Part shown: piece after piece, positions 43,575-51,624 of the stretch | Numbering within the stretch: position 1 is the first letter of the stretch | Layout: each line of letters opens with the position of its first letter | DNA from: Streptomyces sp. DG1A-41 | GTDB taxonomy: Bacteria; Actinomycetota; Actinomycetes; Streptomycetales; Streptomycetaceae | Assembly (NCBI RefSeq): GCF_037055355.1 | Contig: NZ_CP146350.1 | Location: 2,813,001 to 2,877,000 of the forward strand | DNA: 64,000 nucleotides | Reading direction: 5' to 3' | Position numbers and translations under genes: made by a program | The notes under the pieces: generated by a model | What the model was told of the DNA's origin: nothing | The model's input: the letters and a program-made list of their open reading frames with translations, nothing else | Database searches by the model: none

Positions 43575-45222
43575 TCATTTCACGTTGACCGCGCTCCAGG
43601 CCGCCGCCACGGCCTTCTGCTCCGTGCTGCCGCTGCCGTAGAGGTCCTTCGCCGCGTTCAGGGTCGCCGTACGGGCGCCCGCGTAGTCCGTCGAGGACGT
43701 CATGTAGACCGTCAGGGCGCGGTACCAGATCTTGCCCAGCTTGCCCCGGCCGATGCCGTTCACCGTGGAGCCGTCGCAGGACGGGGAGTCGTGTGCGACG
43801 CCGTTGATCGTCTTGGCGCCGCTGCCCTCGGCGAGCAGGTACGCGAAGTGGTTGCCGACGCCCGAGGAGTAGTGCACGTCGAGGTCGGCCAGCCCCTCGC
43901 TCCAGCAGTCGGCGGACTTCCCGTCCTTCGACGGCTTGTCCATGAACCGCAGGGCCTCCCGCCCGAGGCCGGAACGGACGACCTTCTCGCCGAGCAGCCA
44001 GTCACCCGGGTCCTCGGCGTTGTCCGCGTAGAACTCCACCAGCGTGCCGAAGATGTCCGACGTCGCCTCGTTCAGGCCGCCGGACTCGCCCGAGTACGTC
44101 AGCGCCGCCGTCTTCGACGTCACGCCGTGGGACATCTCGTGCCCGGCCACGTCCAGCGACACCAGCGGTCCGAGCTGCTTGCCGTCGCCGTCGCCGTACG
44201 TCATGCAGAAGCAGTTGTCGTCCCAGAAGGCGTTGTTGTAGTCCTTGCCGTAGTGGACGCGGTTGTAGGAGCCCTTGCCGTCGCCGGCGATGCCGTTGCG
44301 GCCGTGCAGGTTCTTGAAGTAGTCCCAGGTGACGTCCGTGCCGTACTGGGCGTCCACCGCCACCGTCGCGCGGTCGGAGGCCGCGCCCGTGCCCCAGTGG
44401 TTGTCGGCGTCCGAGAAGACCGTCGCGGGGGCCCGGTTCAGACAAACGGTCAGCAGGCACAGGTCCGTCTTGTTCGCCGCGTCGCCCGTGTACGTGCCGC
44501 CCCGCGTCGCGTCCCTGAGCTGGTACGACGACCCGGACTTCGTCGTCTCCAGCGCAACCGTGCCGCCGTAGAGGGACTTCCCGTCGCCCGTCGCCGATTC
44601 CAGGGTGTCCCAGGCGTCGATCCGGTCGCCGGTCGTCGCGTCGGTCAGCACCGTGCGCCCGACCGGGTTACCGAGCCCGTCGTGCGCCACCGCGTCGGTC
44701 TGCCAGGCCAGCTTCGGGGCGCCGTGCAGCACGTCGACGACCAGCCGGGGCTTGGCGGTCAGCTTCTTCAGGGTCTCGCCGAGGTGCGCGGCGCGCAGCA
44801 GGCTCGCGGCGAGGTCGGCGGCCTTCGGGGCGCTCACCTTCGGGGTGACGCTCTCCAGGGAGAGCGCGGACTTCGTCGCCCGGCTCGCGCCGCGGTAGGT
44901 GCCGTCCGGGTTCTGATGGAGTACGAAGTCACCGCCCAGGACCGGGAGTCCGTGGTACGTGCGGTCGTAGCGGACGTGCCAGGCTGCCGTCCTCGTCGAC
45001 GACCGCGTCCCGGACCTTCGTCTCCTGGGCCGGGGTGAGGCCCAGTTCCGCGGCCCGGCCGGCGAGGACCGTCCCGGCACTCTCGATCGCGTCCGACCGG
45101 GTCGGCCGGTCCCCAGCCAGGGCGGTCGGTGAGAGCGCGGCGGCCAGCAGGGCGGCGGTGCCGGTGACGGCCACACCTGCGAGGGCGAGACGGGAACCTC
45201 GGACGTCACGTATCCGACTCAT
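43575..45222 (-). pseudogene. Thermolysin-like M4 metalloprotease precursor with one frameshift
   Basis: The start at 45222 (AGGAG upstream) opens a signal peptide (ALAGVAVTGTAALLAAALSP) and the beginning of a propeptide. Around 44980-44992 the frame shifts; the downstream frame then reads YDRTYHGLPVLGGDFVLHQN, the FTP-like propeptide, and the full peptidase: DVAGHEMSHGVTSKT (HExxH zinc site), GGLNEATSDIFG with the third zinc ligand, and VHYSSGVGNHFAYLLAEG with the catalytic His. Apart from the frame break the exported zinc protease is complete, at about 549 codons. It could be an assembly indel or a fresh loss of a secreted protease. Confidence 0.87.
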
Positions 45223-45362
45223 CGGTCTCCTCATACGGGCGCACCCGGTCGCGTGGGGGTCGACCGGGGGCGGCGTTGATGTTGACCGCGAGTCAAGTCG
45301 GCCCGGACATGTCATGTCCATAGGCCCGGTGTGCAGGTGTGTGAGGGTGGAGAATCGTTCCT

Positions 45363-45779
45363 GTGACCCTCCCCTTCTTCGTCTACGGCACCCTCCACCC
45401 CGGCGAGGTCAACCACGATCTCTTCCTGCGCGGCCGCACCCGCTCCGAGGCACCGGGGCGGCTCCCGGGCGCGGTGCTGTACGAGGGGCCGGGCTATCCC
45501 TACGCGGTCGAGGAGCCGGGCGGCGGGGTCGTGCGCGGGGAGCTGGTGACCGCGCACCCTCAGGCGTACGCGGAGCTGCTCGCCGAGCTGGACCGGCTGG
45601 AGGACTATGTGCCGGGCGACCCGCGCAGCCTGTACGAACGCGTCGAGCGGAAGGTCGTACGCGACGCGGACGGGGCGGCTGTCCGGGCCTGGGTGTACGT
45701 CGCCGCGCCCGCCGTCGCCGCACGGCTTCGGACCCGGGGGAGGCCGATCGCGGGCGGGGACTGGCGGCCGCGGGGGTGA
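45363..45779 (+). CDS. Gamma-glutamylcyclotransferase-like (AIG2) protein
   Basis: A small protein of 138 residues with the family's N-terminal substrate loop FFVYGTLHPGEVNHDLFL and the catalytic-acid region LLAELDRLEDYVPGDP. Members cyclise gamma-glutamyl amines or peptides to 5-oxoproline; the substrate here is unknown. The GTG start directly follows an expected promoter gap. It is divergent from the M4 protease. Confidence 0.85.
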   Translation: MTLPFFVYGTLHPGEVNHDLFLRGRTRSEAPGRLPGAVLYEGPGYPYAVEEPGGGVVRGELVTAHPQAYAELLAELDRLEDYVPGDPRSLYERVERKVVRDADGAAVRAWVYVAAPAVAARLRTRGRPIAGGDWRPRG

Positions 45780-45808
45780 GCGCGGGCAGGCAGGAGTGAG
45801 GCCGGGGC

Positions 45809-46426
45809 TCAGCCCGCGTACGGCCGCTTCGCCCTGGCCTCGCGCAAGGCCAGGCCCCACCACACCAGTTGGTCCAGCATGGTCTTGGCCGCCGCGTCCG
45901 GGCCGGACGGGTCGTGCAGGGTGCCCGCGTCGTCGAAGGAGGCGCCGGCGTTGTGGAAGGAGACGGTGTCGCGGACCGTCACGGCGTGGAGCTCGGCGAA
46001 GACCTGGCGCAGGTGCTCCACGGCGCGCAGGCCGCCGGCCAGTCCGCCGTAGGAGACGAGGGCGACGGGCTTGGCCCGCCACTCGCCGAAGTGCCAGTCG
46101 ACGAGGTTCTTCAGGCCCGCCGGGAAGGAGTGGTTGTACTCCGGGGTGAGGACCACGAAGGCGTCCGCGCGGGCCAGTTTCGGGGTGACGCCGGACAGCG
46201 CGGCGGTCGCCTCCGGAGTCGGTTCGAAGGACGTCGGCAGGTCGACGTCGGCGACGTCCACGACCTCGGCGACCAGGTCGTCCCGGTCCCGGAGGCGGTC
46301 GAGGAGCCAGTCGGCGACGACCGGGCCGAAGCGGCCGTGGCGGTTGCTGCCGACGACGAGGGTCACCCGGAGGGGCTCGGTCGCGGGCTGGGCAGCGCTG
46401 GGTGCGTTCGTAACGGCTGTGTTCAT
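45809..46426 (-). CDS. NADPH-dependent FMN reductase-like flavoprotein
   Basis: The 205 residues form a flavodoxin-like fold with VTLVVGSNRHGRFGPVVADW near the start and FVVLTPEYNHSFPAGLKNLVDW as the flavin-binding PEYN loop. Related enzymes reduce FMN, quinones or azo compounds with NAD(P)H. The ATG at 46426 follows GAGG by nine bases and is preferred over an in-frame start 15 bp earlier. Confidence 0.9.
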   Translation of the reverse strand: MNTAVTNAPSAAQPATEPLRVTLVVGSNRHGRFGPVVADWLLDRLRDRDDLVAEVVDVADVDLPTSFEPTPEATAALSGVTPKLARADAFVVLTPEYNHSFPAGLKNLVDWHFGEWRAKPVALVSYGGLAGGLRAVEHLRQVFAELHAVTVRDTVSFHNAGASFDDAGTLHDPSGPDAAAKTMLDQLVWWGLALREARAKRPYAG

Positions 46427-46697
46427 GCGGCACAGCCTCATAGCTCAACCTTTCTTGAGGTCAAGCCCCGGCGGGCGCGACACCCGGGTCACCCGTTCAC
46501 ACGCGCGCCCCGCGCTTTTCCATGACCCGGCCACTGAACGCCCGTGACCTGCCCAAACGCCGTCGAGAAGCGGCCGGTCCACTGCCCCCTGACACCCATT
46601 CACCCCAATTCTGACGACTCATCAGAAAGCGGGGTCGCCCCGCTGCCCGTTACCTCGGAAGGGCAGGTGCACGACCGACCGGCTCGAAGGAGCACCG

Positions 46698-47219
46698 ATG
46701 CGACGTACCGCCCGGCCGCTGACCGGTACCGCGCTCGCCGTCGCCGCCGCGGTCCTCGCCGCCGCGCCCGCGTACGGCGCGCCCGCCGGTGACCTGGAGG
46801 TGTCCCCGCCCTCGGTCCTCCCGGGCGGACAGGTCACGGTGCACACGGCGGCCTGCGGCGACGGCGGCACGGCGACGGGTGACGCCAGCGCGGTCGGGGC
46901 CGGTTCCCTCAGCCTCGCGCCGGGCCCGCACGAGCAGGACGCCACCGGGCGGTTCAAGGTGCCGCCGAGCGCGCAGCCGGGGACGTACGAGATCACGGCG
47001 ACCTGTACCGGGAGCGGCCGGCGGATCACCGGTGACCTGGTGGTCACGCTGACCACCGACAGCCGGCAGGTCCACCCCCGAGGGAGTGTGAAGACGGGGG
47101 TCGGCGGCGCCCTGGGCCCCGATCCCGTACAGACCGCGGCCGGTGTGGCGGCCCTCGCCGTCGCCGCCGCGGGCGGTACCTGGCTCCTGCATCGCCGGGC
47201 GAGAGGCGACGGGATCTGA
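46698..47219 (+). CDS. Secreted protein with C-terminal membrane anchor, next to sortase
   Basis: This 173-residue protein has a signal peptide (LAVAAAVLAAAPAYGAPA), one immunoglobulin-like domain (LEVSPPSVLPGGQVTVHTAA to GRRITGDLVVTLTTD) and a C-terminal helix AAGVAALAVAAAGGTWLLHR followed by basic residues. It resembles a sortase-substrate layout, but the position of the sorting motif has only HPRGSVKTGVGGALGP, with no LPxTG. It is the likely partner of the sortase encoded next, anchored by its own helix or by an unusual signal. The function is unknown. Confidence 0.75.
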   Translation: MRRTARPLTGTALAVAAAVLAAAPAYGAPAGDLEVSPPSVLPGGQVTVHTAACGDGGTATGDASAVGAGSLSLAPGPHEQDATGRFKVPPSAQPGTYEITATCTGSGRRITGDLVVTLTTDSRQVHPRGSVKTGVGGALGPDPVQTAAGVAALAVAAAGGTWLLHRRARGDGI

Positions 47220-47261
47220 CGGACACCCTCCGCTGTCCGTTGCCGGTACCGCATGTCCCCT

Positions 47262-47301
47262 CCCCCTCCGGGTTCCGACGCCCCTCGCGGCCCGGAGGGG
47301 G
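47262..47301. terminator. Hairpin between the anchored protein and the sortase
   Basis: Eleven-base arms CCCCCTCCGGG/CCCGGAGGGGG enclose an 18-base loop, about 40 bp after the upstream stop. No T-run follows. It may partly end transcription before the sortase gene. Confidence 0.6.
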
Positions 47302-47431
47302 TACGGGGCGGCCCCGGGACCGGGGTTCGGGGTCGGGGTCCAGGGACCGGGGTTCTTGGGGTGGGTGTTCTGAGGGGTGCGTTCCGGGGTCAGAAACCGG
47401 ACGGCTATCGGGGCTCAGGAAAGGGTCGGCC

Positions 47432-48109
47432 ATGCGCAGGTTCCCCAGGTACGGCAACGGGTTCGGCAACCCGGCCAACGCCGCCGTGGCGGCCGTCACG
47501 GTGTTCGCCCTGTGCTCGGGGGCGTGGCTGCTGCGCAACGGCGCCGAGACGCACGCCCCGCCGCAGCCCTCCGCCTCGCAGGCCCGCGCCGGGCAGGACG
47601 GACAGGACGGGCAGGACGGCAGGGCCGGTGAGCGGCCCGCCGTGCCCGCGCTGCCGCCCTCGCCGCCCGACCGCATCCGCATCCCGGCGATCGGGGTGAA
47701 CGCGCCGCTGACCGGGCTCGGCCTGACGAGGACCGGCAGTCTCGACGCACCGCCGGCCGCTCGCAAGAACCTCGCCGGCTGGTACCAGTCCGGCACCACG
47801 CCCGGCGAGCGGGGCACAGCGATCATCGCCGGCCACGTGGACAACGCCGACGGCCCCGCGGTCTTCTACGGCCTCGGTGCCCTGACCAAGGGCAGCACGA
47901 TCGAGGTGGACCGGCGGGACGGCAGCGTCGCGGTGTTCACCGTGGACGCCGTCGAGGCGTACCCGGCGAAGGACTTCCCCGACGAGAAGGTCTACGGCGC
48001 CGCCCGCCGCCCCGAGCTGCGCGTCATCACCTGCGGCGGCGGCTACTCACGCGACACCGGTTACCAGGGGAACGTCGTGGTCTTCGCGCAGCTGACCGGC
48101 AGCCGGTGA
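47432..48109 (+). CDS. Class F sortase
   Basis: This 225-residue protein has an N-terminal anchor (AAVAAVTVFALCSGAWLL), a disordered Gln/Asp/Gly linker and a sortase fold. IRIPAIGVNAPL starts the fold; GTAIIAGHVDNADGPAVFYG holds the catalytic His and LRVITCGGGYSRDTGYQGNV the catalytic Cys with a nearby Arg. Length and motifs match class F (formerly E-like) sortases of actinobacteria. The ATG follows AGGAAAGGG. Its 3' end overlaps the convergent HxlR gene by 63 bp. Confidence 0.92.
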   Translation: MRRFPRYGNGFGNPANAAVAAVTVFALCSGAWLLRNGAETHAPPQPSASQARAGQDGQDGQDGRAGERPAVPALPPSPPDRIRIPAIGVNAPLTGLGLTRTGSLDAPPAARKNLAGWYQSGTTPGERGTAIIAGHVDNADGPAVFYGLGALTKGSTIEVDRRDGSVAVFTVDAVEAYPAKDFPDEKVYGAARRPELRVITCGGGYSRDTGYQGNVVVFAQLTGSR

Positions 48110-48439
48110 CCCTCCCAGGACGTTGGCCCTCCCCCAGGCCCCCAGCGGTTCCAGTGCCTCGTTCAGGGAGACGCCCCGGGGCGTCAGCGAGTACTCCACG
48201 CGCGGCGGCACCTCGTCGTACGCCTCGCGGTGCACCAGCCCGTCGGCCTCCATCTCCCGCAGGTGCGAGGCCAGCACCTTCTCGGTGATCCCCGGCAGCT
48301 CGCGGCGCAGCTCGCCGAAGCGGCAGGGCCGCTCGTTCAGCGCCCAGAGGATCAGCACCTTCCACTTGCCGCCGATCACGTCCATCGCCGCGTCGATCCC
48401 GCACACGTACGCCCCCGGCCGCCGCCCCGTCGTCCCCAT
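48047..48439 (-). CDS. HxlR-family transcriptional regulator
   Basis: The 130-residue winged-helix regulator has CGIDAAMDVIGGKWKVLILW with the family Cys near the N terminus and the recognition region RELPGITEKVLASHLREMEA. HxlR proteins often sense electrophiles or redox change through that Cys. A perfect 12-bp palindrome lies in the promoter gap to the divergent imine-reductase-like gene, the probable target. The ATG follows GGGGAGGG. The gene's end overlaps the sortase gene tail-to-tail. Confidence 0.9.
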   Translation of the reverse strand: MGTTGRRPGAYVCGIDAAMDVIGGKWKVLILWALNERPCRFGELRRELPGITEKVLASHLREMEADGLVHREAYDEVPPRVEYSLTPRGVSLNEALEPLGAWGRANVLGGSPAAGQLREDHDVPLVTGVA

Positions 48440-48497
48440 GCCCGAGCCCTCCCCTTCTCCTGCCTGGACCCTTCCCCGGGGGTAACCACCCACTTCG

Positions 48498-48509
48498 AAG
48501 TACGTACTT
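48498..48509. promoter_or_regulatory. Palindromic operator candidate for HxlR
   Basis: AAGTACGTACTT is a perfect 12-bp inverted repeat in the 104-bp divergent gap, 35 bp before the reductase start. HxlR regulators commonly bind such sites with a GTAC centre next to their own genes. Confidence 0.6.
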
Positions 48510-48543
48510 GAGCAGGCGCTCCCCTCGGACGAGCCTAAACGCC

Positions 48544-49434
48544 ATGAACGACAACGCAGTTGCCTCCCGCACCCCTCTCACCCTCCTCGGCACCGGCGAC
48601 ATGGGCACCGCCCTGGCCCGCGCCTGGCTCGCCGCGGGACACCCGGTGACCGTCTGGAACCGCACCGCCTCCCGCGCCGAACCCCTCGCCGCCGAGGGCG
48701 CCACCGTCGCCCGGACCGCCGCCGAGGCGGTGGCGGCGAACCGGCTCGTGGTCGCCTGCCTGCTCGACGACGCCTCCGTGGGCGAGGCCCTCGACGGGGC
48801 CGATCTCGCCGGGCGGGACCTGGTGAACCTCACCACGGGCAGCCCCGGCGAGGGCCGCAGCCGCGCCGCCCGGGCCGAAGCGCGCGGCGCCCGCTTCCTG
48901 GACGGCGGGATCATGGCCGTCCCGCCGATGATCGGGGCCCCGGAGTCAGGCGGGTACGTCTTCTACAGCGGCTCCCCCGAGCTGTTCGAGGAACACCGGG
49001 ACACCCTCGCCGTCCCGGCCGCCACCCGCTACGTCGGGACCGACCCGGGCTTCGCCGCGCTGCACGACGTGGCACTGCTCAGCGCGATGAACGGCATGTT
49101 CGCGGGTGTCACGCACGCCTTCGCGCTGATCCGCCCGGAGGACATCGCCCCGAAGGACTTCGCGCCGCTGCTCGTGGACTGGCTGACCTCGATGGCCCCG
49201 GCCGTGCACCAGAGCGCCGACCAGCTGGAGAGCGGCGACTACGCCGGCAACGTCGTCTCCAACCTCGCCATGCAGGTCGCGGGCAACTCCACGCTGCTGC
49301 GCACGGCCGAGGAGCAGCGGGTGAGCCCGCAGCTGCTGACGCCGTACATGGAGCTGATGGAGCGGCGCCTCGCCCAGGGGCACGGCGACGAGGACGGTAC
49401 GGGGATCGTCGAGCTGCTGGACCTGCGGCGCTGA
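48544..49434 (+). CDS. Imine-reductase-like NAD(P)-dependent oxidoreductase
   Basis: This 296-residue protein has an N-terminal Rossmann fold (TLLGTGDMGTALARAWLAAG, VTVWNRT with the Arg typical for NADP) and a C-terminal helical domain with FAALHDVALLSAMNGMFAGV, resembling actinobacterial imine reductases and beta-hydroxyacid dehydrogenase relatives. The beta-hydroxyacid dehydrogenase Lys is not apparent, which favours the imine-reductase group. It is probably induced through the divergent HxlR regulator. The natural substrate is unknown. Confidence 0.85.
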   Translation: MNDNAVASRTPLTLLGTGDMGTALARAWLAAGHPVTVWNRTASRAEPLAAEGATVARTAAEAVAANRLVVACLLDDASVGEALDGADLAGRDLVNLTTGSPGEGRSRAARAEARGARFLDGGIMAVPPMIGAPESGGYVFYSGSPELFEEHRDTLAVPAATRYVGTDPGFAALHDVALLSAMNGMFAGVTHAFALIRPEDIAPKDFAPLLVDWLTSMAPAVHQSADQLESGDYAGNVVSNLAMQVAGNSTLLRTAEEQRVSPQLLTPYMELMERRLAQGHGDEDGTGIVELLDLRR

Positions 49435-49447
49435 AACCCGTCTGGTC

Positions 49448-50230
49448 CTAGGCCACCCACTGCTCGTACGCCAGGTTCCCCACCAGGGCGAACACCACCG
49501 TCAGCAGCACGACGCGTACGAAGCCGCTGCCCTGCTTCAGGGCGGTGTGGGCGCCCAGGGTGCCGCCCGCCAGGTTGAACACGGCCATCAGGGCGGCCAG
49601 TTTCCACAGGACCGCGCCCTGCCAGGCGAACGTCGCGAGGGCGCCCGCGTTGGTGCAGCAGTTGACGATCTTGGCGGTGGCGGAGGCGGTGACGAGGTCG
49701 AGGTGGAGCACGGCGGTGAGGGCGAGGACCAGGAAGGTTCCGGTGCCGGGGCCGATGAGACCGTCGTAGAAGCCGATGCCGAGGCCCGCGAGGCCGATCG
49801 CCGCGAAGATCCGGCGCCGGGTGGCCGGGCCGGTCGCGGGGGCCGTGCCGAAGGCGGGCCGCAGGATCACGAAGGCGGCGACCCCGAGCAGTACCACCAT
49901 GATCACCGGCTTGAGGACCTCGGTGCTCATCCCGGCCGCGAAGAAGGCCCCGGCGGACGATCCGGCGAGGGCGGCCAGCCCGATGCGCACCGCCGTACGC
50001 ACATCCACCGGGGCTTTGCGGACGTACGTCACCGCCGCGCCCGTCGTGCCCACGATGGCGACCGCCTTGTTGGTGCCCAGGGCGTGCGCGGCGGGCGTCT
50101 GCGACGGCAGTCCGAGCAGCAGCACCGGCAGCAGCAGGAGCCCGCCGCCGCCGACCACGGCGTCGATCCACCCGGCCGCGAGAGCCGCGAGACAGAGCAC
50201 GGCGATCATGGTCAGCGATATGTCGGGCAT
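49448..50230 (-). CDS. TSUP-family (TauE/SafE) membrane exporter
   Basis: The 260-residue protein has about eight hydrophobic helices and the two family repeats: AAGWIDAVVGGGGLLLLPVL near the start and GLGIGFYDGLIGPGTGTFLV in the middle. TSUP proteins move sulfite, sulfonates or other organic anions. It is divergent from the nitrite reductase operon; whether it handles nitrite or sulfur compounds cannot be told. Confidence 0.9.
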   Translation of the reverse strand: MPDISLTMIAVLCLAALAAGWIDAVVGGGGLLLLPVLLLGLPSQTPAAHALGTNKAVAIVGTTGAAVTYVRKAPVDVRTAVRIGLAALAGSSAGAFFAAGMSTEVLKPVIMVVLLGVAAFVILRPAFGTAPATGPATRRRIFAAIGLAGLGIGFYDGLIGPGTGTFLVLALTAVLHLDLVTASATAKIVNCCTNAGALATFAWQGAVLWKLAALMAVFNLAGGTLGAHTALKQGSGFVRVVLLTVVFALVGNLAYEQWVA

Positions 50231-50345
50231 GATCGGGGAGCCTATGCGACGGCCGTGCGACGACTGTGCGACCCTCCCCTCACAGCCCGCCGTCGCCGCA
50301 CTCCAGGAACCCTCACACCCACCCCCCGCCCCCGCTGAGGGCAGC

Positions 50346-50383
50346 GTTCCCGGTGGGAAACAGTCGTGATGCCGCCGGGTAAC
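50346..50383 (+). promoter_or_regulatory. GlnR-like box before the nitrite reductase operon
   Basis: Half-sites GTTCC (50346), GAAAC (50357), GATGC (50368) and GTAAC (50379) are each separated by six bases, giving the 11-bp periodicity of GlnR boxes. The site ends 23 bp before the first start codon. GlnR control of nirB in Streptomyces is known from the literature; this match is by eye. Confidence 0.65.
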
Positions 50384-50406
50384 ACCGGCACCGCACGCTC
50401 AAGGGC

Positions 50407-51624
50407 ATGACCTCGAATGAGCGTGTGGTGGTGATCGGCACCGGCCTCGCGGGCGTACGGCTCGCCCGGCGGCTCGGTGAGCTCGGCACGCCCGCGTTGC
50501 TGATCGGCGAGGAGGAGCACCGGCCGTACAACCGGGTGCTGCTCGCCGAGGTGCTGGCCGGACGTTACAGCCCCGAGGTGATCGCCCTGCCGGCGCCCGC
50601 GCAGGTCACGCGCGGCCGGGTCGTCGGCATCGACCGCGACGGGCGGACCGTCGAGTGCGCCGACGGCACGGTGATCGCATACGACCGGCTCGTCCTCGCC
50701 ACCGGATCCAACCCCGTCCTGCCACCCCTGCGCGGCCTGTTCACCCCCGACCACGTGCTGCCCGAGGGCGTCCACGCCTTCCGGACCATGGACGACTGCC
50801 TGGGCCTGTCCAAGGCGGTCCGGCCGGGAGCGCGGGCGGTCGTCATCGGCGGCGGGCTCCTCGGGGTCTCCGCGGCCCGCGCGCTCGCCCTGCGCGGCGC
50901 CCAGGTCGTCCTCGCCCAGCAGTCCGAGCGGCTGATGGAGCGCCAGCTCGACCCGGCTGCCTCCAAGCTCGTCAAGCGGCATCTGACCGACCTGGGCGTG
51001 GAGGTCCACACCGAGTGCCGCGTACGGGACGTGCGCTGCGTCGGCGGCGCCGTCCGTTCCGTGGAGCTGGCCGACGGGTTCGCGCTCGACGCCGACCTCG
51101 TCGTCGTGGCCTGCGGCGTCCGCCCCCGGGTGGGTCTCGCGCAGGCCGCCGGCCTCGACGTCCGCAAGGGCGTCGTCGTCGACGACGAGCTGCGCACCTG
51201 CGACCCCTACATCCACGCCATCGGGGACTGCGCCCAGCACGACGGCGTCCTCTACGGCCTCGCCACTCCCGCACTCGAACAGGCCGACGCGCTCGCGGAG
51301 CTGCTCGCCGGCAACGCGGACGCCCGCTACACCGGCACCCGCTCCCTGACGCGACTCACGCTGAACGGGCACGACAACCCCTTCGACCTCGCCGCGTTCG
51401 GCGAGACCGAGGCGCTCCCGGGCGACGACGTCGTCCAGCTCACCGACGCCACCCGCGGCACCTACCGCAAGGTCGTCGTCCGCGACGACCGCCTGGTCGG
51501 CGGGGTCCTCGTCGGCGAACTCGGCACCGTCGGCGCGCTCGCGCGCGCCTGGGAGGGAGCAGAGCCGCTCCCCTCCGACGGCGGCCCGCTGCTCCACCTG
51601 CTTACCAATGATGGAGGCTCCTGA
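50407..51624 (+). CDS. FAD-dependent NirB-like oxidoreductase, first gene of the nitrite reductase operon
   Basis: The 405 residues correspond to the FAD/NAD(P) domain of NirB only: VVVIGTGLAGVRLARRL, LVLATGSNPVLPPL, AVVIGGGLLGVSAARAL and YIHAIGDCAQHDG. No iron-sulfur or siroheme domain is present. It overlaps the full nirB by one base and could supply or relay electrons for nitrate or nitrite reduction; nasA has no reductase beside it, so service to NasA is possible but inferred. Confidence 0.87.
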   Translation: MTSNERVVVIGTGLAGVRLARRLGELGTPALLIGEEEHRPYNRVLLAEVLAGRYSPEVIALPAPAQVTRGRVVGIDRDGRTVECADGTVIAYDRLVLATGSNPVLPPLRGLFTPDHVLPEGVHAFRTMDDCLGLSKAVRPGARAVVIGGGLLGVSAARALALRGAQVVLAQQSERLMERQLDPAASKLVKRHLTDLGVEVHTECRVRDVRCVGGAVRSVELADGFALDADLVVVACGVRPRVGLAQAAGLDVRKGVVVDDELRTCDPYIHAIGDCAQHDGVLYGLATPALEQADALAELLAGNADARYTGTRSLTRLTLNGHDNPFDLAAFGETEALPGDDVVQLTDATRGTYRKVVVRDDRLVGGVLVGELGTVGALARAWEGAEPLPSDGGPLLHLLTNDGGS

